The notes: generated from the sequence alone by a model not told the origin. A stretch of DNA of 64,000 bases from Exiguobacterium alkaliphilum 12/1 (GCF_000714435.1 NZ_JJMW01000041.1:1-64000); one strand, 5' to 3'. Numbered from the stretch's first letter, positions 32,002-41,471 are shown. Made by a program: numbers and translations.

Positions 32002-32652
32002 TTACAACAATAACGATGTGGCGACAGCCACTACAATCGGAATTGTAAAGTTATCCCAATCTCGATACGAAATTGCTTCTGTCAGCGTCGCGACAACGGA
32101 AATGATGAACCCATATGTTACCACTTGCCAAAGGGGAACATCATCCCACAAAAACAATAAAAAGAGAACGGCATATGAACTGAGGAACATGGCCATACTG
32201 CCTTGGAACGAACGCTTTTGACCGTATAAGTCGTACGTCACCGTGCCATACTTGCGACCGATGAGTGCGGCCAAGCCGTCCCCCCACGCCAACACGAGCG
32301 AACCGGCCAAGAAGGCGAGCGGCTCGGATTCAAAGAAGAAATATAAGATGACGAGCAGTGCGATTGGGTAATAGACGGTGCCGAATGATTTCCGTTCGGT
32401 TTGATGCACCGGCGACGGACTTTTATAAAGAAGGAACGCGTTCGCGAACGTGAAGAACACGAGCGGGATTGCCGCGACGTACCATGTCTCCATGAGCCAG
32501 ACGGCGAGGAGCGACCAATGTCCGACCGCGATATGTACACTTTTACGAATTGTTTCGTCCGTCCAACCTAGACGCTTGCCGACTTGTTCGAGTCCGACGA
32601 GGAATACGAGGACGATGACGATCGATAAGATAGAGCTGACCCATTCATTCAT
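32002..32652 (-). CDS. Phosphatidate cytidylyltransferase/dolichol-kinase-like membrane protein
   Basis: 216 residues, about six or seven membrane spans. Motifs RKSVHIAVGHW, LAWGDGLAALIGRKYG and QKRSFQGSMAMFLSSY have the order and spacing of the SEC59/DGK1/VTE5 family of CTP-dependent lipid kinases (dolichol, phytol, diacylglycerol kinases). Substrate unknown. ATG at 32652 follows GGTGG. It may be co-transcribed with murB downstream, though murB has its own promoter. Confidence 0.8.
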   Translation of the reverse strand: MNEWVSSILSIVIVLVFLVGLEQVGKRLGWTDETIRKSVHIAVGHWSLLAVWLMETWYVAAIPLVFFTFANAFLLYKSPSPVHQTERKSFGTVYYPIALLVILYFFFESEPLAFLAGSLVLAWGDGLAALIGRKYGTVTYDLYGQKRSFQGSMAMFLSSYAVLFLLFLWDDVPLWQVVTYGFIISVVATLTEAISYRDWDNFTIPIVVAVATSLLL

Positions 32653-32800
32653 CGATAGACCACCTTTAGCTACAGTTTTTCTACGTTTACATTATACCTT
32701 AATCGGGTCTGAACCTAGCTTCCTTTTCAAACATTTGGTAGAATGAGGTCAAATGACTGTATAGACGGCGAACGAAGCCGGCTATAGAAAGGGTGGCTTT

Positions 32801-33424
32801 ATGCGCGACGCAACTTCAATTCAAACTTTGGCGGACTGCCTTCACTATATGCAAGTTGGCGACGTCGATCGGGCCATCGCCTTGTTCCCGGAAGAAGTCC
32901 GTGACCACTTTCCGAAAGAGCTCCGTAAAATCCATTTGTTTCATATTGAAAAGAACGGACTGTCCATCAATCAAATCGTCGCTCTCGCCAACACGTTGAC
33001 CGGCGAGCATTTATCGGCGACGACGATTCAAAACTGGACGAAGCGCGAGGTGCGTAAAATTATCGGCGTCCCGCGTGTCGGAAAGAAATATTCCTTGCAA
33101 CAGGCGGCAATCATCTATTTGCTCGACGACTTGAAGCACTTGTTCTCGCTTGAAGAGACGAGCTCGCTGCTTGCGCTCATCTTTAACAACCCGGACCGTG
33201 ATGAGGACGACTTCATCTCGCCGATCGATTTTTATCGGTTATATGCCGAATATGCCAAGTCGACGAGTCCAATCGACTTGCTCGACACCCGGGCAAAACG
33301 CTCGGTCGAGAAAATGGGACACTCCCATCCGAACATCATCCACGTCTTGAAGCTCTGTTTGTACGCCCACCGCGTCACAACACTCGAGCTCGAGGCAAAA
33401 CAATACTTGGGCCGCTTCATGTGA
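32801..33424 (+). CDS. DUF1836 domain-containing protein
   Basis: 207 residues, soluble and helical. The segment LRKIHLFHIEKNGLSINQIVALANTLTGEHLSATTIQNWTKREVRKIIGVPRVGKKYSLQQAAIIYLLDDLK resembles a winged/HTH-type DNA-binding region followed by DUF1836-type helices, as in MerR-like regulators. So a regulatory role is possible but unproven. ATG at 32801 follows AAAGGGTGG. Confidence 0.7.
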   Translation: MRDATSIQTLADCLHYMQVGDVDRAIALFPEEVRDHFPKELRKIHLFHIEKNGLSINQIVALANTLTGEHLSATTIQNWTKREVRKIIGVPRVGKKYSLQQAAIIYLLDDLKHLFSLEETSSLLALIFNNPDRDEDDFISPIDFYRLYAEYAKSTSPIDLLDTRAKRSVEKMGHSHPNIIHVLKLCLYAHRVTTLELEAKQYLGRFM

Positions 33425-33438
33425 TGAAGCGGTTTTTT
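33412..33438 (+). terminator. Intrinsic terminator of the DUF1836 gene
   Basis: A 9-bp perfect stem CCGCTTCAT / ATGAAGCGG, 3-nt loop, then six T. The left arm lies in the last codons. Confidence 0.85.
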
Positions 33439-33448
33439 GCATACAGAA

Positions 33449-33474
33449 AAGCACCAACCCGAAGGCTGGTGCTT
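33449..33474 (-). terminator. Intrinsic terminator of the LURP-one-like gene
   Basis: AAGCACCA / TGGTGCTT with a 10-nt loop; a T-rich tract follows on the minus strand. Confidence 0.7.
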
Positions 33475-33484
33475 GTCGTTACGT

Positions 33485-33964
33485 TCAGACAGAAACCGCA
33501 AGCGGCATCCGTGATTTGACGCTCAGCGTCTTCAAGACCGACAATAGTTCAAACATCGAGAGCTGGTCGGCTTCTTTCGTCAGACAGAAGCTGTCGTCCT
33601 CGTGCTTGCGAAGCTCGGCGACTAACTTGCCCGCCTTGTCGCGTACACTGAACTTGTAGCGCTCGACGTCGTATTGAATCGTATAGAGCCCGCGTTCATA
33701 GACGTTGTACTCACACTTTTTCCCGAATAACGAGAATTTGTCTTTCAATTGACCAATCGCTTGCCCGTCGTGGTTCATCACGACCCATTTCTGACAGTTC
33801 GGGATATATTTCCCGAGAGCGATTTGTCGGCCAGACAAATTGTGCACTTGGACACTGCCTTCCGCGTCGCGGTGAACAGATCCGATCGCATCATTTGTCT
33901 CGTCATAAATGGTTGCCTCGCCTTGCGTAAAGACGCAACCTTTTACATAAATTAATTTGCGCAC
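33485..33964 (-). CDS. Hypothetical protein, tubby-C/LURP-one-like fold
   Basis: 159 residues. Repeating short strands (ATIYDETNDAIGSVHRD, CQKWVVMNHDGQAIGQLKDKFSLFGKKCEYNVYERG, YKFSVRDKAGKLVAEL) resemble the beta-barrel of LURP-one/tubby-C-like proteins such as Bacillus YxjI. Identification is weak. Start is GTG at 33964 following AGGAGG. Single gene. Confidence 0.6.
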   Translation of the reverse strand: MRKLIYVKGCVFTQGEATIYDETNDAIGSVHRDAEGSVQVHNLSGRQIALGKYIPNCQKWVVMNHDGQAIGQLKDKFSLFGKKCEYNVYERGLYTIQYDVERYKFSVRDKAGKLVAELRKHEDDSFCLTKEADQLSMFELLSVLKTLSVKSRMPLAVSV

Positions 33965-34181
33965 CGCTTTTCCTCCTAATACGTTCCAACCACGAATTTT
34001 CTATTTGTCCGGTTGGTCATTCTGTGAAACCCCAATGTTGTTTCGTGTAGCCGAATCTCTCTGTTCAACTACTACATATTTCATATGACGAAGATGATTA
34101 TTGCACCGTTTGAACAAAAAGACAACCCCTTTTTCTTCGACACAATCCGTCATCTTGACAAACATGTGAAAACCGCCTGCC

Positions 34182-34682
34182 CTAGCGCTTAAACCCTGCT
34201 TCTTTCAACAGTTGCTCGAGCTCTGATCTTGCAATCAGACGAACTTGATTTGGTGCCGCCAATTCATAGGCACTTTCCGTATAAGACGAGTTCGTCACGA
34301 CCCATCCCTCATCCACCCCATAGTATGGAACGGCCGCCGCCACTTGTTGGACCGCCTCGAGCCCGACGACTTTCTCGTAGCGCTTTGCCTGGACGGCGAT
34401 TGACCAGCCGTCCGGTGTCTCGAGCAACAAGTCGGCGCCAAAGTCACGAGACGCCGGTGTGACGGTCACCTTGTAGCCGAGCGCGTGGAACACGTCCTCT
34501 AAAAACAACTCGAACTCACGTCCGTCCATGCGGTCGATTCGGTCAATCGTCGATAGGCGCTTCCGCCAGATGAGCCAGACGAGACCAAGTATGATTACCG
34601 TGACGATCGCCCAAACCGGGGCGTCCATCCACCAAAGCACAAGCGCGAGTATGAGACTCAAGCCCATTCCTTTCACGTTCAT
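34182..34682 (-). CDS. Membrane-anchored restriction endonuclease-like (Mrr-cat) protein
   Basis: 166 residues. Two N-terminal hydrophobic segments (about 5-17 and 22-39) precede a Mrr-type PD-(D/E)xK domain: MDGREFELFLEDVFHALGYKV, the catalytic block DFGADLLLETPDGWSIAVQAKRY and EAVQQVAAAVPYYGVDEGWVVTNSSYT. Such proteins are common in Firmicutes but their role is unknown; anchoring the nuclease domain at the membrane is the notable feature. The ATG at 34682 follows GGAGAGG. Confidence 0.8.
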   Translation of the reverse strand: MNVKGMGLSLILALVLWWMDAPVWAIVTVIILGLVWLIWRKRLSTIDRIDRMDGREFELFLEDVFHALGYKVTVTPASRDFGADLLLETPDGWSIAVQAKRYEKVVGLEAVQQVAAAVPYYGVDEGWVVTNSSYTESAYELAAPNQVRLIARSELEQLLKEAGFKR

Positions 34683-34803
34683 CGTCCTCTCCATCGTTCG
34701 TTCACTATTACTTTACCGTCTCTAGGCAGGAAAACAAAGGCACAGGTGTCGAATGGTATGAAGATGTACCCGTTTGATTTATAGAAGGAGGGATTACCCG
34801 TTG

Positions 34804-36978
34804 ATGGAGAAAAGAGTGCATCTCCAGAACGACCTGTTGCATGCTTTGCCTTACGGTGTCGCCTTAATTCAAACAGACGGCACGATCGTGCAAGCGAACC
34901 GACCGTTCTTAAAACAATTTCCTGAAGATTTACAGACGCGTTCAAACATCTTTCATATGGTCAATCAATCCCCGATTACGATGGAGCTGTCGCGCCGGAT
35001 GGAACAAGGACTCCCTTGGATGTACGAGATGCCGACCATCCGCATCCACGCCATCCCGAACGGAGACGTCTATATTCTCTCAATCGAACCGCTCCCGCTC
35101 GATACGCGGGTGACGGTCCAACATAACGCCTTCGAAGCGATGATGCATACGGAGCTCGACATGGCGATGATCATGACCGATGCGAACTTGCTCATCAACC
35201 GATTCAATAAAGGGGCGACCGAGCTGTTCGGCTATGCCCCCCATGAAGTCTTATACGAGATGACCCCATTCGCCCTCTTCGAGTCCCGCGAATTGAGCGA
35301 GAAACGGACGCATTACCAGGACGAGACCGAACGCTTGCTATCGTTCGAACAGATGCTCCGCGTCGCACTCGATCGTGGCGACCGCGAATGGAAGTTTCAA
35401 CGGAAAGACCGGACCCACTTCGTCGGGAAGCTGTTCATGCATCCCGTCTACGAGCAAGCCCGCGTCATCGGCTTCTTCTTCTTCGTCTTCGACGTCAGCC
35501 CGGAGATTGCGTTAAAAGGCGAGTTGCTCCATAAAGAACAGCGCTATCGGATGTTCGCTGAGTCGGTCATCGAAGCCGTTTTGTTCCATGAGGACGGGAC
35601 GATTCTCGACGCCAACAAGGCGGCCGAGACGATTTTCCGCATCCCCGCTGAAGACATGGTCGGTCGCCAGACAATCGAGTTCATCGCCGAAGGCTACCGG
35701 GCCGACGTCTTGCGACGTATCCGCAACCATATCCAGACGCCGTACGAAGTCATCGGTCGACGCGAGGACGGCACGTTCCTCGAGATGGAAGTGTACCCGA
35801 AAGAGGTGACGTATCAAGGCCAGACGCTCCGCGTCGCCGTCATGCGTGACATTAGCGACCGTAAGAAAGTCGAACGGATGCTCGAGCGCGAGAAGAACGC
35901 CATCGCCCGCCAGCGCGATATCATCCAGTCGATTTTACAAGCGTCGAACGAGGCGTTCGTCTTGACCGAATCGAACGGCAGCGTCCTGTTCATGAACGTG
36001 CACGCCCGCCGTCTGCTCGACTTGCCCGGCATCGCCCCGAATAAGATGCAAGAGCGCATCCCGCTCTTGACGACGTTCCGACAACGAGACCGGACGGAGA
36101 TGTTGAAAAAAGTCGACCTCCTGCTCGACGGCTCGGCCCACGAGGTATCGATGCGCTTCTCGATTCCGCAACCGAACGACCGGGATGAACAGTACTACGA
36201 GATGTACGCGACCGGTATGGACGCGAAGCGTCAAGTCGGCGTCGACAGTGGTTTCTTGTTCGTCTTCCGAAATCGAACCGAGGAAGAGCGGATGGACCAA
36301 ATCAAGAACGAGCTCGTCAGCACGGTCTCCCATGAACTGCGGACTCCGCTCTCTTCCTTATCCGGCTATATCGAGCTCATGCAAAGTCGAGAGCTGACGC
36401 CGGAGAAACGAGAGCGTTTCTTGAAGACGATGGCTAAAGAAGCGAAACGGTTGACGGACTTGTTGAACGACTTCCTCGACATTCAGCGCATGGAGGACGG
36501 CAATCAGGAGTATAAAAAGGACCGTTTCATCTTGAACGAGCTCGTTCGTGACGTCGTCGAACGGTTCCGTGAGACGAGCAACCATTCCATCCATTTTGAC
36601 GACGCCGATGAAGCACTGCCTCTCATCGCCGATCAAGCGCGTATCGAGCAAGTGCTCATCAATCTGTTGTCGAACGCAATCAAGTATTCGCCGCAACACC
36701 ACGAAGTTGAGGTCCGAATCCGAGCCGAGCATGGACAAGCGTTCGTCTCGATTCAAGATTTCGGCATCGGCATCCCCGAGCACGCGTTCGAAGAGCTATT
36801 CAAGAAATTCTATCGCGTCGACAACTCCGATACGCGCCAAATCGGGGGGACGGGGCTCGGGTTGTCCATCTGTAAGGAAATCATCGAGTCGCACGGCGGT
36901 AGCATCGAAGTCGAATCGACGGTCGGCGTCGGCTCGACGTTCACGTTCACGCTCGACTTAGCGGAGGAGACACTATGA
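34804..36978 (+). CDS. Cytosolic multi-PAS sensor histidine kinase
   Basis: 724 residues without membrane spans. Four PAS-type regions (about 10-95, 110-230, 245-360 and 385-490) precede HisKA with His510 in VSHELRTPLSS and an HATPase domain (NLLSNAIKYS, DFGIGIP, GTGLGLSI). An ATG at 34804 is used; a TTG at 34801, better spaced from AAGGAGG, is also possible. No response regulator is adjacent, so its partner is elsewhere. It overlaps the SDR gene by 4 nt. Ligand unknown. Confidence 0.9.
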   Translation: MEKRVHLQNDLLHALPYGVALIQTDGTIVQANRPFLKQFPEDLQTRSNIFHMVNQSPITMELSRRMEQGLPWMYEMPTIRIHAIPNGDVYILSIEPLPLDTRVTVQHNAFEAMMHTELDMAMIMTDANLLINRFNKGATELFGYAPHEVLYEMTPFALFESRELSEKRTHYQDETERLLSFEQMLRVALDRGDREWKFQRKDRTHFVGKLFMHPVYEQARVIGFFFFVFDVSPEIALKGELLHKEQRYRMFAESVIEAVLFHEDGTILDANKAAETIFRIPAEDMVGRQTIEFIAEGYRADVLRRIRNHIQTPYEVIGRREDGTFLEMEVYPKEVTYQGQTLRVAVMRDISDRKKVERMLEREKNAIARQRDIIQSILQASNEAFVLTESNGSVLFMNVHARRLLDLPGIAPNKMQERIPLLTTFRQRDRTEMLKKVDLLLDGSAHEVSMRFSIPQPNDRDEQYYEMYATGMDAKRQVGVDSGFLFVFRNRTEEERMDQIKNELVSTVSHELRTPLSSLSGYIELMQSRELTPEKRERFLKTMAKEAKRLTDLLNDFLDIQRMEDGNQEYKKDRFILNELVRDVVERFRETSNHSIHFDDADEALPLIADQARIEQVLINLLSNAIKYSPQHHEVEVRIRAEHGQAFVSIQDFGIGIPEHAFEELFKKFYRVDNSDTRQIGGTGLGLSICKEIIESHGGSIEVESTVGVGSTFTFTLDLAEETL

Positions 36979-38045
36979 ACCATTACGCCTTTACGGGGTT
37001 CCCTGGTTTTTTGGCCGGGAAGCTGATCACCCATCTCGCGTCGGTACCGAACCAAATCGGCACGATTTATGCGCTCCATTTGCCCCATCAAAAAGAAGAA
37101 GCCATCGTCTTGAAAGACGAGCTGCTCGAGGCGACGACGTTAGAGGAAACACAACTCGTTCTCGTCGAAGCCGACATCACGCTCCCCGAAGTGATTCTTG
37201 ACCCAATCACGCGTTCGGTCATCGAACGGGACGTCCATTACGTGTTCCACCTCGCTGCTGCTTACGACTTGAGTATCCCGTATGACGTCGGCTATCGGAT
37301 CAATATGCTCGGGACGAAACATATGACCGCGTTCGCGAAGCGTGCCGCTCATCTCAAACGATACGTCTACTTCAGCACCGCTTACGTCTCCGGTCGGCGC
37401 CAAGGCACCGTATATGAGAATGAATTATGGCACCGCCTGCCGTTCAAAAATCATTATGAGGCGACGAAGTATGAGGCGGAAGCAATCGTCTCGCGCGAGT
37501 TCGGTTCGATGCCGATCACGATTATCCGCCCCGGCATCGTCATCGGCCATAGCGTGACCGGGGAGACGAAGAAGTTCGACGGCGTCTATTTCGTCTTGAA
37601 ACTGATGGACCAGTTGCGCCAGGCGGCCCCGCTTCCTTACATCGGACGTCAAAATGTCGAAGTGAACCTCGTCCCGTACGACTATGTCGTCGAGGCGACA
37701 GCCTATCTCGCGCATGCCCCGGCCGGACTTGGCCGGACGTTCCATTTGACGGACCCGTTCCCGCACGGCGTCCGTGAAGTGTACCGGATGATTCACGAGA
37801 CGATGTTTGCACGTGCCCCGCGCGGCACCATCCCCCATATCGCCGCCGAGGCTGGGTTTTCCGCACTCAAGCTTCAAGAGCGGTACGGCGTCCCGCGCGA
37901 ACTGCTCGACTATTTCAAGCATCAAGTCCGGTTCGATACGACACAGACGATGCGCGCATTGAGCGGGACCGGGATCGTCTGCCCGGACTTGAAAGATTAT
38001 TTGCCGCAAGTCGTCACCTATTACGAGACACACAAAAAGCCCTAA
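36975..38045 (+). CDS. NAD(P)-dependent SDR/epimerase-like reductase (NAD_binding_4 type)
   Basis: 356 residues. N-terminal Rossmann motif FTGFPGFLAG (TGxxGxxG), then FHLAAAYDL, YFSTAYVSG (catalytic Ser/Thr) and YEATKYEAE (the YxxxK pair). This matches extended SDRs of the male-sterility or carboxylic-reductase group. It starts inside the kinase gene (ATGA), so the kinase and this enzyme are translated together. Substrate unknown. An unusual neighbour for a histidine kinase. Confidence 0.85.
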   Translation: MNHYAFTGFPGFLAGKLITHLASVPNQIGTIYALHLPHQKEEAIVLKDELLEATTLEETQLVLVEADITLPEVILDPITRSVIERDVHYVFHLAAAYDLSIPYDVGYRINMLGTKHMTAFAKRAAHLKRYVYFSTAYVSGRRQGTVYENELWHRLPFKNHYEATKYEAEAIVSREFGSMPITIIRPGIVIGHSVTGETKKFDGVYFVLKLMDQLRQAAPLPYIGRQNVEVNLVPYDYVVEATAYLAHAPAGLGRTFHLTDPFPHGVREVYRMIHETMFARAPRGTIPHIAAEAGFSALKLQERYGVPRELLDYFKHQVRFDTTQTMRALSGTGIVCPDLKDYLPQVVTYYETHKKP

Positions 38046-38056
38046 TAGGGCTTTTT
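38034..38056. terminator. Bidirectional intrinsic terminator
   Basis: 9-bp stem AAAAAGCCC / GGGCTTTTT with a TAATA loop between convergent genes. Confidence 0.8.
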
Positions 38057-38057
38057 G

Positions 38058-39437
38058 TCATCCAATCAATAGTTTTTCTTTCGGATAGCGAATCTTACGG
38101 TCGAGCTGCTGTGCCACGGTGAAGAGGATCGTGAGCGAGCCGACGCGACCGAGTAGCATCATGAACATGATGAGTTCTTTCCCGCTGTTGTTTAACTCGG
38201 CCGTGATCCCGAGCGACAAGCCGACCGTCCCGAACGCGGAGACGACTTCAAACAATACGGCCGTCGCTGGCAAGTGACCGTTCGTCAAAACCGTCAAGGT
38301 CGTAATAAATACTATAAAGAAGAAGCTCGTAATCGCGACCATGTACGCTTTTTTGATTTGAAACGTGTCGATTGTCCGTTCCATGATGACCGTCTCCTTC
38401 TTCCCAAGCAGAAACGCCCACATGTCGGCCAAAATGACCACTACAGTCGTCACTTTAATCCCTGATCCTGTCGAGGCGGCCCCTGCCCCGATATACATGA
38501 GGATGAGGATGAGACCGATTGAGACCGGCGCCATCGTCGCGATATCCATCGTATTGAAGCCGGCCGTCCGTGTCGTGATCGCTTGGAAAAACGTCGCGTG
38601 AAGCGCTTCGTCGAGTGGGCGTCCGTAAAGCGCCCCTTCTCTCGACACCCACTCGAACAGCATGAGGCCGAACCAGGCGATTCCATTGATGACGAGTAGT
38701 GAGCCGATCATGATTTTCGAGTGGAGCGCCAAGCGCTTCCAGCCCTTCACTTCGGTCACATCAGCAATCGTCGTGAAGCCGAGGCCGCCAATCATGATAA
38801 GAATGGAAATCGTGATGACGATGGACGTGTTCTGTTCAAACTGCATGAGGCTATCTGGCCATAGGGCAAACCCGGCGTTATTGAACGCCGAGACGGCGTG
38901 GAAGAAGCCGTAGTACAAGGCGTCACCGAACGAGTAGTCGCCTGTGCCGTACAGTTCTGCTGTCAAAAAGCAGAGACCGATCACTTGAACGATGATCGTC
39001 GTGAAGACGATGTTTCGAACGAGCCTTACCGTCCCGCCCGGTCCTGACAAGTTGAGGGACTCTTGGAGTAAGATGCGTTGTTTCAAACCGATTTTACGTC
39101 CGAGCACGCTGAGGAGCATGAGGGCGACGGTCATAAAACCGAGCCCCCCGATTTGAATCAACGCCATGATGACAACCTCACCAAACGTCGTAAACGACGT
39201 CCCGATGTCGACTGTGGAAAGCCCTGTCACCGTAGCGGCCGACGTCGCGATGAAGAGACAGTCAATCCACGCGACGGGTTCACTTTGCGCGAACGGCATA
39301 TAAAGGAGCGTCACCCCGATCAAAATCACGAGCAAAAAGCCACTGGCAATAAAACGGGCCGGTTTCTCGAATACGATTCGGTATAACGCCTCGATTCGCT
39401 TCAGCCGCCGTTCCCGTATCGATAATGGATGTCGCAT
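38058..39437 (-). CDS. ktrB: TrkH/KtrB-family potassium uptake channel subunit
   Basis: 459 residues with about eight or more spans arranged as four M1-P-M2 repeats. Selectivity-filter-type segments include ATSAATVTGLSTVDIGTSFTTFGE, TAGFNTMDIA and GSGIKVTT, typical of KtrB. It needs a cytosolic KtrA-type subunit, not present nearby. ATG at 39437 follows GAAGGGG with an 8-nt gap; a nearer ATG is only 2 nt away. Confidence 0.9.
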   Translation of the reverse strand: MRHPLSIRERRLKRIEALYRIVFEKPARFIASGFLLVILIGVTLLYMPFAQSEPVAWIDCLFIATSAATVTGLSTVDIGTSFTTFGEVVIMALIQIGGLGFMTVALMLLSVLGRKIGLKQRILLQESLNLSGPGGTVRLVRNIVFTTIIVQVIGLCFLTAELYGTGDYSFGDALYYGFFHAVSAFNNAGFALWPDSLMQFEQNTSIVITISILIMIGGLGFTTIADVTEVKGWKRLALHSKIMIGSLLVINGIAWFGLMLFEWVSREGALYGRPLDEALHATFFQAITTRTAGFNTMDIATMAPVSIGLILILMYIGAGAASTGSGIKVTTVVVILADMWAFLLGKKETVIMERTIDTFQIKKAYMVAITSFFFIVFITTLTVLTNGHLPATAVLFEVVSAFGTVGLSLGITAELNNSGKELIMFMMLLGRVGSLTILFTVAQQLDRKIRYPKEKLLIG

Positions 39438-39585
39438 CCGCATATCCCCTTCACTCTTTCTAAGCCACATATTACGCCTTGCCGACAAAATTGCCAACTA
39501 GGAAAATGTCACGCTAACCCTTTCTTCGATTTTTTGGTAATATGAGAGATAGACTTTATAAACGTTGAGGAGGTTGAATGAAACC

Positions 39586-39825
39586 GTGGACCCTAGTACG
39601 GTAGATCATTCGCTAAAGGATGTCTCGCGAAGTTTGGAGCGCCAGTCACAGTACATGCCCGCCCATCTTTATTTCCAGCTTGAAGAATTGTTAAATTGGT
39701 CACTCGATCAAGAAGTTGTGAATCAATTGTACGCATTGTTAAAAAAATACGACGTATTAACCGATATAGAGCGTGAAGAACGAAATGTCAGCATCCAATT
39801 GCTGATTGACGAAAACGGCGCTTAA
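39586..39825 (+). CDS. Hypothetical small protein upstream of motAB
   Basis: 79 residues, helical (LKDVSRSLERQ..., LYFQLEELLNW, EVVNQLYALLKKYDVLTD) with an acidic C-terminus. No family recognised. The in-frame GTG at 39586 lies 12 nt after GGAGG; the nearest ATG (39577) is in another frame and gives only eight codons. The start is therefore uncertain. A terminator separates it from motA. Confidence 0.55.
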   Translation: MDPSTVDHSLKDVSRSLERQSQYMPAHLYFQLEELLNWSLDQEVVNQLYALLKKYDVLTDIEREERNVSIQLLIDENGA

Positions 39826-39843
39826 CCATCGGGAACGCATTAT

Positions 39844-39873
39844 GCGGGAGACGAGTGGCGTCTCTCGCTTTTT
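39844..39873 (+). terminator. Intrinsic terminator between the small gene and motA
   Basis: Stem GCGGGAGACG / CGTCTCTCGC (one mismatch) followed by six T. Confidence 0.8.
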
Positions 39874-39907
39874 TATGTCCTGGATTAGAAAGGTGGAAAA
39901 CATAGAC

Positions 39908-40690
39908 ATGGATGTCGTCACGTTAGTAGGGCTTATACTCGGCTTTTTCACATTGATTGGTGGAATGCTTCTAAAAGGTGCAGGCGTAGCCCCCCTGATT
40001 AACCCGGCCGCATTGGTCATCATTTTTGTCGGGACGGCCGCTGCGGTCAGTATCGCCGTCTCGAAAGAACAGCTGCAAACCGTTCCAAAACTTTTTAAAA
40101 TTCTATTCACGAAACAAACGCTCCCAAGTAAGACCGGCATGTTGACGCAATTCGTCGATTTATCGACACAAGCACGAAAAGAAGGGCTTCTCTCTCTTGA
40201 GACAGCGCTCGAACAAGTCGATGAACCGTTTTTGAAGCAAGGCATGATGATGGTCATCGATGGACAACCGTCCGAATATATCGCCGAAGTCATGTCACGT
40301 GATATCGAAAACATGGAAATCCGCCATAAGGCGAACGCTGACGTCTTCACACAAGCCGGTACATACGCCCCGACACTCGGCGTACTCGGAGCCGTCATCG
40401 GGCTTGTCGCTGCCTTAAAAGACTTATCCGACATCGAAAAACTTGGCTACGCCATCTCAGCCGCTTTCGTTGCGACGCTATTCGGAATTTTCTCAGGGTA
40501 TGTGCTCTGGTTCCCGTTCGCGAATAAACTGAAGCAATACTCGAAGAGCGAAGTGCTCATCAAAGAGATGATGATTGAAGGGATCCTCTCGATTCAAGGC
40601 GGCGAATCGCCGAAGACGTTAGAAGATAAGCTGTCTGTGTATTTGTCTCCAAAGGAGCGAGCCGACTATGAAGCGCAAAAAGAAGCATGA
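39908..40690 (+). CDS. motA: Flagellar motor stator protein MotA
   Basis: 260 residues. Four membrane spans (about 3-24, 31-50, 150-170, 180-200) and a large cytoplasmic loop between the second and third. TLGVLGAVIGLVAALKDL and AISAAFVATLFGIFSGYVLWFPFANKL are MotA hallmarks. With MotB it forms the ion-conducting stator. ATG at 39908 follows AAAGGTGG (about 11 nt). MotB overlaps it by 23 nt. MotA and the sodium-type MotP cannot be separated by eye. Confidence 0.9.
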   Translation: MDVVTLVGLILGFFTLIGGMLLKGAGVAPLINPAALVIIFVGTAAAVSIAVSKEQLQTVPKLFKILFTKQTLPSKTGMLTQFVDLSTQARKEGLLSLETALEQVDEPFLKQGMMMVIDGQPSEYIAEVMSRDIENMEIRHKANADVFTQAGTYAPTLGVLGAVIGLVAALKDLSDIEKLGYAISAAFVATLFGIFSGYVLWFPFANKLKQYSKSEVLIKEMMIEGILSIQGGESPKTLEDKLSVYLSPKERADYEAQKEA

Positions 40691-41447
40691 TCATGAAGAA
40701 CATATTTCAGAAGGCTGGCTCATCCCCTACGCCGACCTATTGACGCTCCTCCTCGCGCTCTTCATCGTCTTGTTCGCGTCGAGTAACGTCGACCAGACAA
40801 AACTCGAGAAGATGTCACGGTCGTTCAACCAAGTCTTCTCTGGCGGGACGAGCGTATTCCAAGCATCGACCGCCTCAAACAGCGACATCAACCGGACGAA
40901 CAACACGGACACGACGGCGAACCCGCGAACGTACGAACTCGCGAAACTCGACGAACTGAAAGAACAAGTGAACGAGTACATCAAACAGAACGGGCTACAA
41001 GACGAGATTGAAGCGACCATCAATTCAAGCGGTCTCGTCTTGACGATTCAAGACCGTGCGCTCTTCAGCATGGGGGAAGCGACGTTAGACGCCGAGGCTC
41101 GAGCCGTCGCCCGCTCCATCAGCGGCATCCTCGAGCAAGCCGGTAACCGGGAAATCGTCGTCTCGGGCCATACGGACAACGTCCCCATCAACACGGCCCG
41201 CTTCCCATCGAACTGGGAACTCAGTTCGGCCCGGGCGACTGCCTTTATGCGTGGCTTATTGACGAACGACACACTGAATCCGAGCCAATTCACACTCGCG
41301 AGCTATGGGGAATATAAGCCGATTGCGACGAACAGCACGCCGGAAGGACGGGCCAAGAATCGTCGCGTCGAAGTGTTGATTAAACCACTCGTCGACCTAT
41401 CCGAAGGTGCACCAAAAATGATTGAGACGATTATTTTGCCACAGTAA
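40668..41447 (+). CDS. motB: Flagellar motor stator protein MotB
   Basis: 259 residues. Basic N-terminus, a single span with the ion-carrying Asp23 in IPYADLLTLLLALFIVLFA, a Ser/Thr/Asn-rich linker and an OmpA-like peptidoglycan-binding domain (VVSGHTDNVPINTARFPSNWELSSARA, RRVEV). Start ATG at 40668 follows AAAGGAG. Overlaps motA. The coupling ion (H+ or Na+) is not decided here. Confidence 0.92.
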   Translation: MKRKKKHDHEEHISEGWLIPYADLLTLLLALFIVLFASSNVDQTKLEKMSRSFNQVFSGGTSVFQASTASNSDINRTNNTDTTANPRTYELAKLDELKEQVNEYIKQNGLQDEIEATINSSGLVLTIQDRALFSMGEATLDAEARAVARSISGILEQAGNREIVVSGHTDNVPINTARFPSNWELSSARATAFMRGLLTNDTLNPSQFTLASYGEYKPIATNSTPEGRAKNRRVEVLIKPLVDLSEGAPKMIETIILPQ

Positions 41448-41471
41448 AAGCCCACTCGCGTGGGCTTTTTG
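41446..41471. terminator. Bidirectional intrinsic terminator
   Basis: 10-bp stem AAAAGCCCAC / GTGGGCTTTT, loop TCGC, between convergent genes. Confidence 0.88.

Noticed and set aside
39577-39603. Eight-codon ATG frame (MKPWTLVR) directly after the GAGGAGG site upstream of motAB
   Set aside because: It is the best-spaced ATG but ends at once; the longer in-frame reading with GTG is more plausible, though a leader role was considered and left open.
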